From NCBI GenBank assembly GCA_020740775.1, contig JAHEWK010000006.1:620001-684000 (forward strand): a stretch of DNA of 64,000 nucleotides. The letters run 5' to 3'. This DNA comes from Ilyonectria destructans. Taxonomy: Eukaryota > Ascomycota > Sordariomycetes > Hypocreales > Nectriaceae. Position numbers and translations under genes: made by a program. This document shows, piece by piece, positions 54,478-64,000 of the stretch (position 1 is its first letter; every line of letters begins with the position of its first letter). The notes beneath the pieces are model-generated. The model searched no databases, was not told the DNA's origin, and worked only from the letters and a program-made list of their open reading frames with translations.

Positions 54478-55928
54478 TGCGTTTGGCGTTATTGCTGACT
54501 GGATATTTGTCAACAAGCTATTCTTCATTCTCTACTGTCTCTTGCCCCAATTCACGAACATGTATTTCGACTTTTAGAAGTACGCCATTCATCAGGTACA
54601 TTCCATGTTGTCTCACATCTCCTCAAGAGTACCATATACATCAAATTCTTCTTCTCTACTCAAATCAACATAGAAATGTTGCTATTAATCATTACTCGAG
54701 GATTTAAGATCCGTGAGAGAATTGACCGTCCTGTATCTTAAACAAGATAGGTATTTGGTTTTTTTTTAGCTTTACTCAATATCATCAGATAGATCAAAGC
54801 CATACAGTATTCTCAAACAGTAGAGATAAACAGTAAATACTACACCCAGCACTAGAAGAAACAGTAGCTGAACAATAAGGTTGTTGCATACTGGTCTCTG
54901 CCTGAAGCTTCAATTCAACCCTTCTGACTTCAACCCTGCTGTCTGCAATCAACGACCTTGCTGTCTGCAGTTAACGACCTTGAGATAAGAACCTTATTCC
55001 GACCAATAAGATATAAGAGAGACGTAAACAAGATAGGTATCTTACATGAGATATGTTGCCTGAGTTGCACGTTCAGATTCCATCATTATTACTGCATTCA
55101 AACCTGTAGACCGAGTTATTCTGGGAGGAGGGAGCGCACCAGGTTCGACGACTGGCTTAAGTGCAGTTAATGCGGATCTTTACCATGCTCGAGCCTATTA
55201 TAAGATCCGAGAGGGAAGCTAGACGGGTTCTCTGAGCGCCATGTTAGCCTGACGCGAGCGTTGCGGTCGACACTTATATGAGGGTTAATTTCACATCTGG
55301 CGGTTACGTATTCATTTGAAAAGGGTGCCAAACCGCAAATATAACCTCCGTGCAAAATATTGGTTGAAGTTGGCCCTTCTGTTACTGCGCTCTAGATATC
55401 AAGACTGATACTGGATATAGATCTTGATAGCTCTCTATTATATCTATTGAGATTACTATCGCTTGTCAAACAATGAGACTGAGCCCATAACCTGTTAGAG
55501 CGGTGATCTTCCCTGTACGCTAAATGATGCGAGTAGGGATCAAGCACACGTGGGCCGTTCGCTTGGCATGGGACTCTGGGCTTGTGGTTGCCCGTCATGG
55601 TCTTTGGACTACAATCGCTGGCTGATACATACTTCCTATGCAAGGCAAATCCGTCGGGTTTATGCCGAGATTGACGGTGTTGAGTCATTGATTATCGCGC
55701 GAATCGATACAAACAAGGATACTGCATTGCATGATGGAGGCCTGGAACGTGGGAGTCCTTGATGAGAGTGTCATCGATTGAGGACTTTAGAGCACAGCCC
55801 TAGTGCATGGATCAATGCCTGTGTTAATGGATGCTAAATGAAAGATATTTAAAGAAGATAAGTCATTGGTTTTGTCATTTCTTTTCCCGATTCTGTAAGC
55901 CGTTTCTTATAATATACGATCGCTAAAA
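54478..55928. other. Gene-poor gap with repeat copy D
   Basis: Holds repeat copy D (54767-54940) and AT-rich DNA. No gene is seen; short frames at 55167-55762 lack protein features. Confidence 0.4.
54767..54940. repeat. Dispersed repeat family 1, copy D
   Basis: The least decayed copy: 'tagctttactcaatatcatc', 'agatagatcaaagccatacag', then 'actacacccagcactagaag', 'aaacagtagctgaacaata' and 'aacccttctgacttcaaccc'. It shares order and spacing with copies A-C and extends as far as copy B. Confidence 0.6.
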
Positions 55929-57383
55929 TTAGGCATCCTCTACGTATTGACTCATCATTTCCCGCTTCGTTAACAAGGGGCTATCGCCATTGATCCGGCG
56001 CCATTCATGGGCATCCAGACACGCTCGCCGCGAGGCCAATGTACCAGGACGAGCCCTCTTAATAACTGCATTCTCATATTCATCCAAAGCCCTTCTCAGA
56101 GTGGCGATGTCCTGATTATCCTGCAATATAGGTACCGCTCGGCCCACAAAATCAAGCACATCAACAATTGCATGGTTTGCACCCTCGCCTCGGTCTATGC
56201 TGTTAGACTCTAAAATTCTCACATCACGTAATGCAGGGTGAATCAGGGCACTTACACATCGCCATAGCGTGGAATGCATCCCCCATTAGCACCGCTCTGT
56301 CGCTCGTGCGGAAATTGAGATCTGGGACAAAGTCTTGTGGGGTAAGATGTTTGATGTCCTCGTCGATCGGGATGTTGAGAGCCAGAGTACGGAAAGGCTC
56401 TGCCCACGTTTCCGCCAGAGCATGTATAAACCGACGCCTTTCTTCGTTCGAATTGGGGATCTCTGTCGGCAATGCGTTGTTGAAGAAGCCGTCACGGTAT
56501 GGCCAAGATACACACATCTGGCATACGTATTTCTCAGAACTCTGTGCATGATTCTCCGGAGCATCGAGCACTGTGATGTTACTAACCATGGCAAAATTGG
56601 ACCAGACAAAAGAATACATACCACTGATATAGACGAAGGAATCATTACTTGAAGCAGTGCCCTGTAAGAAAAAGGTATCCAGGTCATGAATGGACTTCAT
56701 CTGGGCCGGGGACAGCCGTAGCTTCACTCCCAACATGCGAACAGGTAATTTGTAAGTCTCCCACTGGTCAGGGAAGAGGATACGTCGGGCTGGGGATTGA
56801 GCGCCATCACACGCGACAATGAGGCTCCCAACAATTGACGACCCATCGTCAAATTTTGCTGTTGCGGAGTCGGGGCTGAATCTTATCCCAGCCAGAGACT
56901 TCTCCCACTTTATAGTGGAATTAAATTAATGATAGTTCAAGAACGCTTCCGCGCAACAGGGAACAATAGCCACAAACATACCTCGATGTTGATATCTGTA
57001 GCAAGCAGATTTCGCAAGCCCTCGCGAGTTACCCTAATGCGCTGAGACTCCGAAGCTTTGGGCGTCGTTGCTTTGAGTTCGCCGGTACTGAGATCAAAAA
57101 AGGGAAAACATGACGATGCTCCTCTAGCGACAGCAGTGCGGTCAACATAAGCCTCGGACAGACGTTCAGCTAGGTGATCTGGCAACAGTGATCGCAGCGC
57201 CGGGAGCGACCAGTGCAATGTGAGGCCCCAGCCAGCCCCACGAGTCGAGAGATCGGCGTCTCGCTCAAACACTCGGAATGGTATAGCTTCTTGGCGAAGC
57301 CGTTGCGCGAGGAGCAAGCCGCTGATCCCGGCGCCGATGATCAGGATGGGCTTTTCGACTGAGCAGACGGTCCGGGCTGCCAT
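55929..57383 (-). CDS. FAD-dependent monooxygenase (aromatic-hydroxylase fold)
   Basis: Four exons (57383-56982, 56907-56622, 56570-56256, 56194-55929) give 422 residues. The ATG at 57383 (MAARTVCSVEK) is chosen because the next residues enter the FAD motif 'ILIIGAGISGLLLAQRLRQ'; the longer frame adds unrelated sequence. 'FRVFERDADLSTRGAGWGLT' continues the FAD site. 'LIVACDGAQSPARRILFP' is the DG motif, and 'VLMGDAFHAMAMYRGEGANHAIVD' is the GD motif, which only reads correctly across intron 3. Intron 2 is 51 bases and in frame, so an unspliced model would look open but carries 17 extra residues. It would hydroxylate or epoxidise an aromatic or polyene substrate with NAD(P)H. There is no transmembrane segment. 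Confidence 0.86.
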
Positions 57384-58040
57384 ATTGAATGCTTCTAAAT
57401 CAAGACTTGGCAGAAAAAGGTGATTTCTTACTTTCTGTCGAAGGCGGAGAAAGGAGTAAACTCTCTGATCCTTACAAGCTCTGAAGTACGCAGGCAAGGG
57501 CTTAGGATCGTTGGGCTCACGACCAACAGGCTTTTCACTACGGATCATTGCGGAGCAATCTACGCCTTCATGTCTCATTCATAGTGGACCATTGGCTGGG
57601 GGCAATAATGCCGCGATCAGGGGCCCAACCCCTGCATTGACATGGGAATTCTCGGGGACGTCCCGGAGCCAGGGTGCCCCGTCTCCCTGGTCAAATACGA
57701 TACAACCCTTGAAGAATGTTAGCATGATACCCCAGGAGCACTGCCATCTCAAAAACCTTACGTAGGACTAAGCGGGATTTGCGTACAGCAAGTGGCTTCA
57801 ACCCTTGACTTTCAGTGGGACAAGTCGCAGACTAACAATCACTCATCTGTTGTGTTGTAGCTTGTTGGTTGGCATCCTCGGCCATTCTGTGGGATCAGGA
57901 ATGACACCCGATATTACTGAGATTGCGTGGTTAGCCGAGCCATCTCCCTCGGAATGCTCCATGCTGAGCAGATATGCGAGAAAAGCCGTCAGATTGTCTA
58001 AATTTTATGCTACACTGAAACAAGAATGACTCGATGATAA
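57384..58040. other. Intergenic 57384-58040
   Basis: Upstream region of the FAD monooxygenase and 3' side of the rhodopsin-domain gene. I see no further gene. Confidence 0.4.
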
Positions 58041-59300
58041 TTATGTGCGGATCGAGCGAACACTATGGGAATGGCTGGGCTTTCCACTTTCGTCCTCCAC
58101 CTGGACCGTGTACGTCATTGACTTGATGATACCGTTGTTCTCCTGCAGGATATTTTCCTCGCTGCCGCTGCGAGACTTATCGGTCGCTGAATTGAAGACG
58201 GCATCATCTTTGCCGTGGCTCATGTCCTTTAACTTGTAGTGGTCGCTCTTCAACCCCCGACTTCGACTTCTACCACTGGGAGCGGCATAATCATCAGAAT
58301 GCTTGGATCGGTATTGCTTGGCTTTCTTAACGAAGATGGGTGCTAGAAATGGAAGAGAGGATACCATGTTCTGTGCGACGCTGTTAGCTCTTGGATTCTT
58401 CCCAGATTGAATGACTCTTACCCCGACATTGAATTCAATAGTTCCCCAAAGGACGAGCATGGTTGAATTGCCATCGCCATGTTGGATTCGATCGATTTGC
58501 AGGTATCGCAAGACTGAGCAGATTGTGGTGAATAGACCGAGGCCGAAGATGGCAATGAGGCCGATCTTCTTTCCGAGTCGAACCTCAAGCTTGGCTAGAA
58601 CAGGGAGTGGCAGCAAGGCGACCACCACATCAGAAACGATGGTGACAATAGAATAGGCCGTAAACGATGGTCCAGCGGGGAGACAAGTCCCTTCCTCTAA
58701 TGGATTCCATGATCTGCTCACCTGCCATTTGTTAGCGATGGCTCTCGTTCTCATACATATGGGCTCCCACAGGCTTGCATGCCAAAATGAGGCTAAGGGT
58801 GCATCCTAAATGCGAGAGAAAGACGGCTCCGATGACGAACCACACAATAGCTCGATATGTTCTATGGTCAGTACCATGGAGAAGGCGCAAATAGCTGATC
58901 AACAAAGCGATCTTGAAGAAACTGATGCCAAGTTGGTAGATCGGCCGGCCAGCAAAATTGACTCGAGTGTATGTGATCAGATTTTTTTTCGGTCGCAGGA
59001 GGATGGGAAGGCCAAGGCCATATCTCGTTTCTGCAGTAATGTAATTCGATTAGAGATGTCGTAGAATATATAAGGGCAGAGCGTACGGGCGATGCAGAGC
59101 ACTGAGTAGAGAATGGCAAAGACCATGGACAGGCCCGACATGTAGTCATCGTGTGCAAGACCGCGAGCGCGAAAACGGACGTAGAGTCGAGCCAACACCA
59201 CTGCACTCGATAGTGCCGATAGCAGGATGCATATGGCAATGATGGTTGGATATTGAGACTTGGCGTTGACGTCTGAGGTGGCGTTCAGGACCCAGCCCAT
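58041..59300 (-). CDS. Fungal rhodopsin-domain integral membrane protein (second)
   Basis: Three exons (59300-59087, 59030-58771, 58721-58041) give 384 residues. Splicing yields 'LCIAQTRYGLGLPILLRP' and 'LSLILACKPVSRSWNP', both conserved points in the family. Helices include 'TIIAICILLSALSSAVVLA', 'GLSMVFAILYSVLCIA', 'AIVWFVIGAVFLSHLGCTLS', 'AYSIVTIVSDVVVALLPLPV' and 'IGLIAIFGLGLFTTICSVLR'. The C-terminal ~100 residues are a polar Ser/Lys/Asp tail. The middle donor (GTGGGA) is weak but the branch site GCTAAC and the protein continuity support it. It is a plasma-membrane protein of the PTH11-related superfamily; its ligand is unknown. It differs clearly from the shorter homologue at 17.7 kb. 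Confidence 0.85.
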
Positions 59301-60251
59301 ATTGGCTGCTGTAGACGACGGCCAGTGGTTAAGGAGGGACGAAGAAGAAGACTAGTAAATTCGTTTTTGAAGATAGTAATCTAGAGAAACCATGGGATTG
59401 TACAGAAGGAAAGCCAACGCGCAGTCAATACACCAGAGCAATCCTGAGTCCCAGCCAAGGCTGTCCAGCCACTGACATTCGCAACGCAGGACTGTCCTCA
59501 TGGCTTCCTTGGCTACTACACAACGTCCCCTGCCACAAGATAATTTCTGATTCAAATCATGCGGTGGAACAGAACCCAGCTGTCATCCGGCTGCGCAATT
59601 CGCTGCCCGGCCGTATGTGACATGATCGGCAATGTCCCGACGGCAAGCCATCCTTCCACCAATGCACTCCTGGCGTGTTCAATCACCAACAGAGCCAACA
59701 AACGTTGGATACAAATTGATGACGACCCCAGTTGGTTCCAGACGGGTCCACCTTCGGCATGGGCCAGATCCCCAGCACCAACAGATCTTAGCCGGTCGAT
59801 CAAAGGATCCCGGTATCAGAACAGGCCACTGTGGGGGCTTTGCAGCCGACGACGGGGGCATGTCGTATTACTTGTTACTTATTCACAGCTGCATACGTAT
59901 TCTGCAGAGCAAAAGTCAACTCAAAGACCCACTGGCGTCTGCCCGAGGCGGACTAATGTCATCCTCCGTTGCCCACCTTGGCGACGACGATGTAACCATG
60001 AGCGTGGTACTCGTATGCAGGCCGTTTCAGGTCACCATCTCGGGCTACACCACCTTGTTTTCTCTTTCTTCTTCATCCTCCCTCCATGCGGGTTTAATTT
60101 ACATTTCATCTATCTTCTTATTGTTAAATTGCTTTCGATCCCGTTCCTTTAGACCATCTTCCCGACTGGCACGGGTCACTTTATTTGTTGCCAGCTGTCT
60201 CGTGTAGAGCCGTTAATTCTACCACTCCTTTGTCCGTTTTCTTCCCTCAGA
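59301..60251. other. Divergent promoter, rhodopsin-domain protein and MFS
   Basis: 951 bases with no convincing gene; the overlapping frames of 190-197 codons at 59559-60207 look like chance, with no motif. A long pyrimidine-rich run before 60252 is a typical fungal promoter feature. Confidence 0.4.
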
Positions 60252-62037
60252 ATGTCGCTGGCAGAAGGCCAGAAGGGGGATGTTGAAGTCACCCAAGAGC
60301 AATACCCCAAAGACGTGCACGGCAATGTAGACGCTGCGTGGACGTTCCTTGATCGCCACCGCGACGTGGCGGCAGGCGATATCCCAGTCGATATCGATGC
60401 ATTGCGCCGAAAGATCGATTGGCGCATCGTGCCGTTGATGTTCTGCTGCTACACGATGCAGTTCCTGGACAAGGTCATCCTTAATGTTCGTGCTCCAGCT
60501 GCCGATCCTGCCGAGTTTCTAACACGAGATTTCTCTAGTACTCTGCAGTCATGGGCCTTAACCAAGACCTGAAGCTCAAGGGCAATGAATTCTCCAACAT
60601 TGCCACGTTCCTCTTCGTCGGCTTGCTCTGCTTTGAGGTGCCCAACAGTCAGTTCCCCTTCTTTCCCGTACATGATTCTTGTTTCTCAACAATCTACAGT
60701 TTACTTTCTTCAGATGGTCCCCGCAGCAAAGTGGCTGGGAGCCAATGTCGTGCTCTGGGGTATCGCCACGGCCTGTGGTGCCGCTGCGCATAATTACCAG
60801 ACCCTTCTTGTCTCTCGCGTCTTTTTGGGCATCTTCGAAGCTACCATTGGCCCTTCTCTGATGCTCATCAGCAGCCAGTGGTACACCAAGTCGGAACAGG
60901 CCCCGCGGTTTTCGTTCTGGTACCTTGGACTCGGTCTTGGCCAGATCATCGGAGGAGCCGCTTCTTATGGCTTCCAGCATATCGGCGCTGGCGCTGGTCT
61001 CGCTGGCTGGCGGATCATGTTCGTGACTCTCGGCGTGATCACGGTTGTCATCGGTCTCTGCACCTTTATCTTTCTCCCAGACACGCCTATGGAAGCTCGA
61101 TGGCTGTCTGATAGTGAAAAGGTTGCTCTGCTGAAGCACGTCAGCGTGAACCAGACCGGCATTGAGAGCCGCAAATTCCGCCCAAAGGAGATAGTTGAAG
61201 CGTTGTGCGATCCTCAGTTGTACCTCATGGTTTTATCTGTTGTTCTGGTGAGTTTTTTTCTTTAGCGCCTACCATAACCTCTGCTAACGAACGCTCCTCA
61301 AGCTCTCTGTCTCAAGTGGTGTTGTTACAACATACTCTGCCACCCTAATTCGCGGTCTGGGCTACGACGCCAAGAAGTCCGCCCTCATGAACATGCCTTC
61401 TGGTGTGGTCAGCATCTTCTTCACCCTTTCTGTCGGCTATGGTATCCGAACCCAGTCCCATCGATGGGCTTGGATCATTGCCTGCATCATTCCTGCGTGA
61501 GTTGCCCAACACAAGCGGCGTTGTTTGTCTGCTAACAATTCGGATCTAGAATCATAGGCGGTGCACTCATGTCGTTTCTCGACAAAAGCAACAAGTCCGG
61601 AATCTTGGCTGGTATTTATCTCGTCAACGCAGTCGTCGCCCCCTTGACCATCTTCTACAGCGTAAGCCTTATTTTCCCTTTTTCAATCAGCTGTGTCGCT
61701 CACATAACAATGATAGTGGACTGCGGCAAACTTTGGAGGTGCAACCAAGCGAGCCTTTGCTGCTGCCATTGTTAGCGGTTCTTTCTCACTGGGCAATATC
61801 ATTGGACCGCAGACATTTCAAGCTCGCGATGCACCAGATTATCGGCCTGCTAAGCTTGCCGTCATGGGGACCCAGGCTGGTTGCGTCATCACCACATTCA
61901 GCTTGTTTTGTTACTACGTCTTGGCAAACAAGAGACGCAATGATCACAGCAAACAGATGGAAGACGAATACATGTCCCCGGAGGTGTGGTCAACTATGAC
62001 AGACAAGGAGAACAAGTTCTTCCGGTATACGTACTAG
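60252..62037 (+). CDS. MFS transporter, allantoate-permease (DAL5) family
   Basis: Six exons (60252-60485, 60539-60647, 60700-61247, 61303-61496, 61550-61661, 61717-62037) give 505 residues. A polar N-terminus is followed by 'LRRKIDWRIVPLMFCCYTMQFLDKVILNYSAVMGL', here split as 'WRIVPLMFCCYTMQFLDKV' and 'ILNYSAVMGLNQDL', typical of anion:cation symporters of this family. Other helices are 'FLFVGLLCFEVPNIYFLQ', 'GIFEATIGPSLMLISSQWY', 'FSFWYLGLGLGQIIGGA', 'IIGGALMSFLDKSNKSG' and 'GTQAGCVITTFSLFCYYVLA'. It probably imports an organic anion such as allantoate, a vitamin or an amide by proton symport at the plasma membrane. The substrate is not readable. It is divergent to the rhodopsin-domain gene. 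Confidence 0.9.
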
Positions 62038-63446
62038 AGCATGTACGTTACAAAGTCCTCGTTAGTACGTATCTAGACATGCCTGTTATTAGTGCCACCT
62101 ATGCTGGTTGAAAGAAATACATTGTGATGCTGCCTGTCAACCTAAACGACTTCGATTTAGTATCCATGAACGGCTACATCCTCCTGAAATGTGAATTTTC
62201 TCACCTACAATCTCACTATCACCATTCATTTACCTCAACAGAGCCGCATTTTTTACAAACTCCTCCAATTTCACATAGGCCCGACCAGTCCCTCCTGAGG
62301 CCCACCAAGCGAGGTCTCCTTCCTGTCGGTGGCACTAAGTTCACCCACGCCGAGTCGCGTATACTGTAATTGTCTATTACCAGCCTGCACCTCTCGTGGC
62401 ATGATAAATACTCCATGATGCATGGTTCTTGCACAGGTAAATCGCGTAACACACTGTAAGGAGGAAACAAGGTACGGAGAAAGACGCTACCCTACAGAGA
62501 CGAGCCCAATCACATTGGATACCGAAATACACTTCCAGACCTGAATTTATTTAGGAGTGTCTGCTACAAAAATATTCAAATAAATGTTGGAAGATAGCCC
62601 TGTATTACGAAACCTCTAATAGATTGATATCATGACCTTAGTCAGAAAGGGGGGGGTCAGAAAGCCCATCTCCGACCGACCCGGTTCATCCGGGCCCGAG
62701 CAAACCTCAACATCATCACATCACTTTGAACACTATTGCCCTGATCAAATTCACTGTATCGGATGCATCAATGAATATAACACTATTCTTTATCAAGTTA
62801 GACTTTGTTACATGAAACTCAGCTGTCACAGTGTCTGAATGTCAAAACACCCTGCAGCCATCATTTTGATGATGATACAAATAAAATTGAAGACCGAACA
62901 GTATTTGCCTCAGAAACAGGCCGATTAAGTAGTGATATACTGCACTACCGTGGAAAGAAAAAAAACAAATAAGTATTGTCAGATGAACCAATTGTCAGAA
63001 TCGAACCGACGAACTCTAAACCCTGCCTTTTTATCCCCCGCCCTCTATCCTATTATCCTCCCCAGGGAGCATGTTCTGTAGATCGTGGGAGGGGACCATC
63101 CGCGGGGGCTGGGCGCGTGCAATCTATTGATAGCTGGTGTTTTAGGCTGAACCGATAGCGAGCCAATGCTATTGCCTGGCTTGCCGCCGGCTTGTAAGTT
63201 GCGTGGAGGGGCTGTGACCAACATGCAGAAGAGTTGTCGCACTACTCAAGGGCCTCCAAAAGCGGCCCCCTTAGTGGCAAATGAAGCAGAAGGCATGTTT
63301 ATTTGCTTCGCCCAAGCTCGCCCGGCTTTTCTTCAACAACTTCTCCCTTTCTGTCTTATCTCAGCATCATAGCTCTTTCGGTATTCTAGTTGCTGGCCAG
63401 CTATCCCATTGTATTGAAACCACACCCACCCGCAGAACAAGTCACC
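62038..63446. other. Intergenic with LTR-like copy 2
   Basis: Contains the inverted repeat remnant at 62593-62660. No gene is seen until 63447; the frames in between lack motifs. Confidence 0.4.
62593..62660 (-). repeat. LTR-like repeat remnant, copy 2
   Basis: The reverse complement of 62598-62620 matches 34526-34548 exactly over 23 bases, with weaker similarity extending through the following ~35 bases up to a run of Gs at 62649-62656. No coding retroelement is attached. Confidence 0.5.
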
Positions 63447-63697
63447 ATGTCGAGCACACAGGAGGCAGAGCAGATTGTGCGGCGCCTGACCAGGAAGTAT
63501 GGATTCCTAAACGAAAAGATGATGGACGACATCGAACAGTTCAACTCCAAATACCGTCGGGAGATTGATGAAAACTGGTTGGCCATGGAAAGCGCGGTAT
63601 CGCACTCTGTCAAGATGTGAGTATCCAGGCCAAACCTTTCGCTACACGTGTACTAATTGTTGTCAGATTAGCAAAGCAGATCTACGGCAGTGTGTAA
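63447..63697 (+). CDS. Small helical protein, 66 residues
   Basis: Two exons (63447-63616 and 63667-63697) across a 50-base intron give 66 residues: 'MSSTQEAEQIVRRLTRKYGF' at the start and 'SVKILAKQIYGSV' at the end. The ATG lies in a good context (GTCACC-ATG-T). The sequence is charged and predicted to be nearly all helix, with no signal peptide or membrane segment. I do not recognise a family. The exact GTGAGT donor, the CAG acceptor and an upstream pyrimidine-rich promoter support a real gene. The continuing +1 frame after the donor is a shadow. Confidence 0.6.
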
Positions 63698-64000
63698 CGG
63701 GTCAGGCCCACTTGGCTGGCGGCTCTGCCGCCAAGCCCGAATTCTTCTCCACAGCGCCATCGAGTTGATTCTCGAATCTTCTATATTAAAGAAGATATAA
63801 CGCGTCTTCACGCACCCAGTTTGTATTTAGATTCTTTCCTTTCTTCATCTTGAAAGTAAACAGCATAGGGACTAGTTAGTTGAATCAACTCACTAGAGGC
63901 CTTTCACATACTTTCAAGATCACTTCAGAAATCTGCTGAAGTCCAGAAGTCAACGACTCATCCCGAGTCCAGAAGTCAAAAAGTCAGCCGAAGCACCCGA
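63698..64000. other. Window end, short direct repeat
   Basis: A 13-base direct repeat, gtccagaagtcaa, occurs at 63941-63953 and 63967-63979. No gene is visible. Confidence 0.4.

Noticed and set aside
59559..60207. Overlapping forward frames of 197 and 191 codons
   Set aside because: The two overlap in different frames, neither has a family motif, and they occupy the MFS promoter region.
1..64000. CRISPR arrays, rRNA, tRNA or bacterial mobile elements
   Set aside because: The sequence is fungal nuclear DNA. I found no direct-repeat/spacer array or rRNA, and no tRNA I could fold with confidence by eye.

Overview
The window is nuclear DNA of a filamentous ascomycete (Pezizomycotina). Genes carry short GT-AG introns of about 50-125 bases, starts sit in fungal-type contexts, and Zn2Cys6 regulators, fungal rhodopsin-domain membrane proteins, a NACHT-ankyrin receptor and C-to-T decayed repeats are present. 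I see no bacterial operon structure, no rRNA and no tRNA I can defend. All exon structures were read by eye from splice consensus and phase; none is backed by transcripts. Layout: (1) 1-4.7 kb: the 5' part of a large secreted tandem-repeat protein and a Sec14-like lipid-transfer protein. (2) 5.4-13.3 kb: a Baeyer-Villiger monooxygenase, a membrane-anchored alpha/beta-hydrolase and a short-chain dehydrogenase, all on the minus strand, followed by a Zn2Cys6 regulator. This is the classic alcohol to ketone to ester/lactone to acid toolkit. (3) 13.5-23.1 kb: a polytopic membrane protein, a cytochrome P450, a rhodopsin-domain protein, an O-methyltransferase and a second Zn2Cys6 regulator, whose promoter holds perfect palindromes built on CGGATCCG. 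(4) 23.6-45.9 kb: an acyl-CoA catabolic cluster. It contains an oxoglutarate/malate-type mitochondrial carrier, two acyl-CoA dehydrogenases, a family III CoA-transferase, an acyl-CoA thioesterase, an MDR oxidoreductase, a fused HMG-CoA lyase/methylglutaconyl-CoA hydratase, an alpha-methylacyl-CoA racemase and a FarB/CTF1-beta-like regulator. The regulator's expected target hexamer, CCTCGG, is concentrated in the cluster's promoters. A NACHT-ankyrin receptor with an amyloid-like N-terminal repeat sits inside this cluster. (5) 45.9-55.9 kb: gene-poor accessory DNA with decayed repeats and three small genes: a phospholipase A2-like secreted protein, a SnoaL-like secreted protein and an unidentified 280-residue protein. 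(6) 55.9-64 kb: an FAD-dependent aromatic-type monooxygenase, a second rhodopsin-domain protein, an allantoate-permease-family MFS transporter and a 66-residue helical protein. Working model (inference): the central cluster activates a methyl-branched (di)carboxylic acid by CoA transfer in the mitochondrion. It then desaturates it, hydrates it and cleaves it through an HMG-CoA-type intermediate to acetyl-CoA and acetoacetate, without the carboxylase that ordinary leucine breakdown needs. The Baeyer-Villiger cassette could supply such acids by oxidative ring or chain cleavage of a ketone. Shared CCTCGG sites are the only direct sequence link between the two regions.
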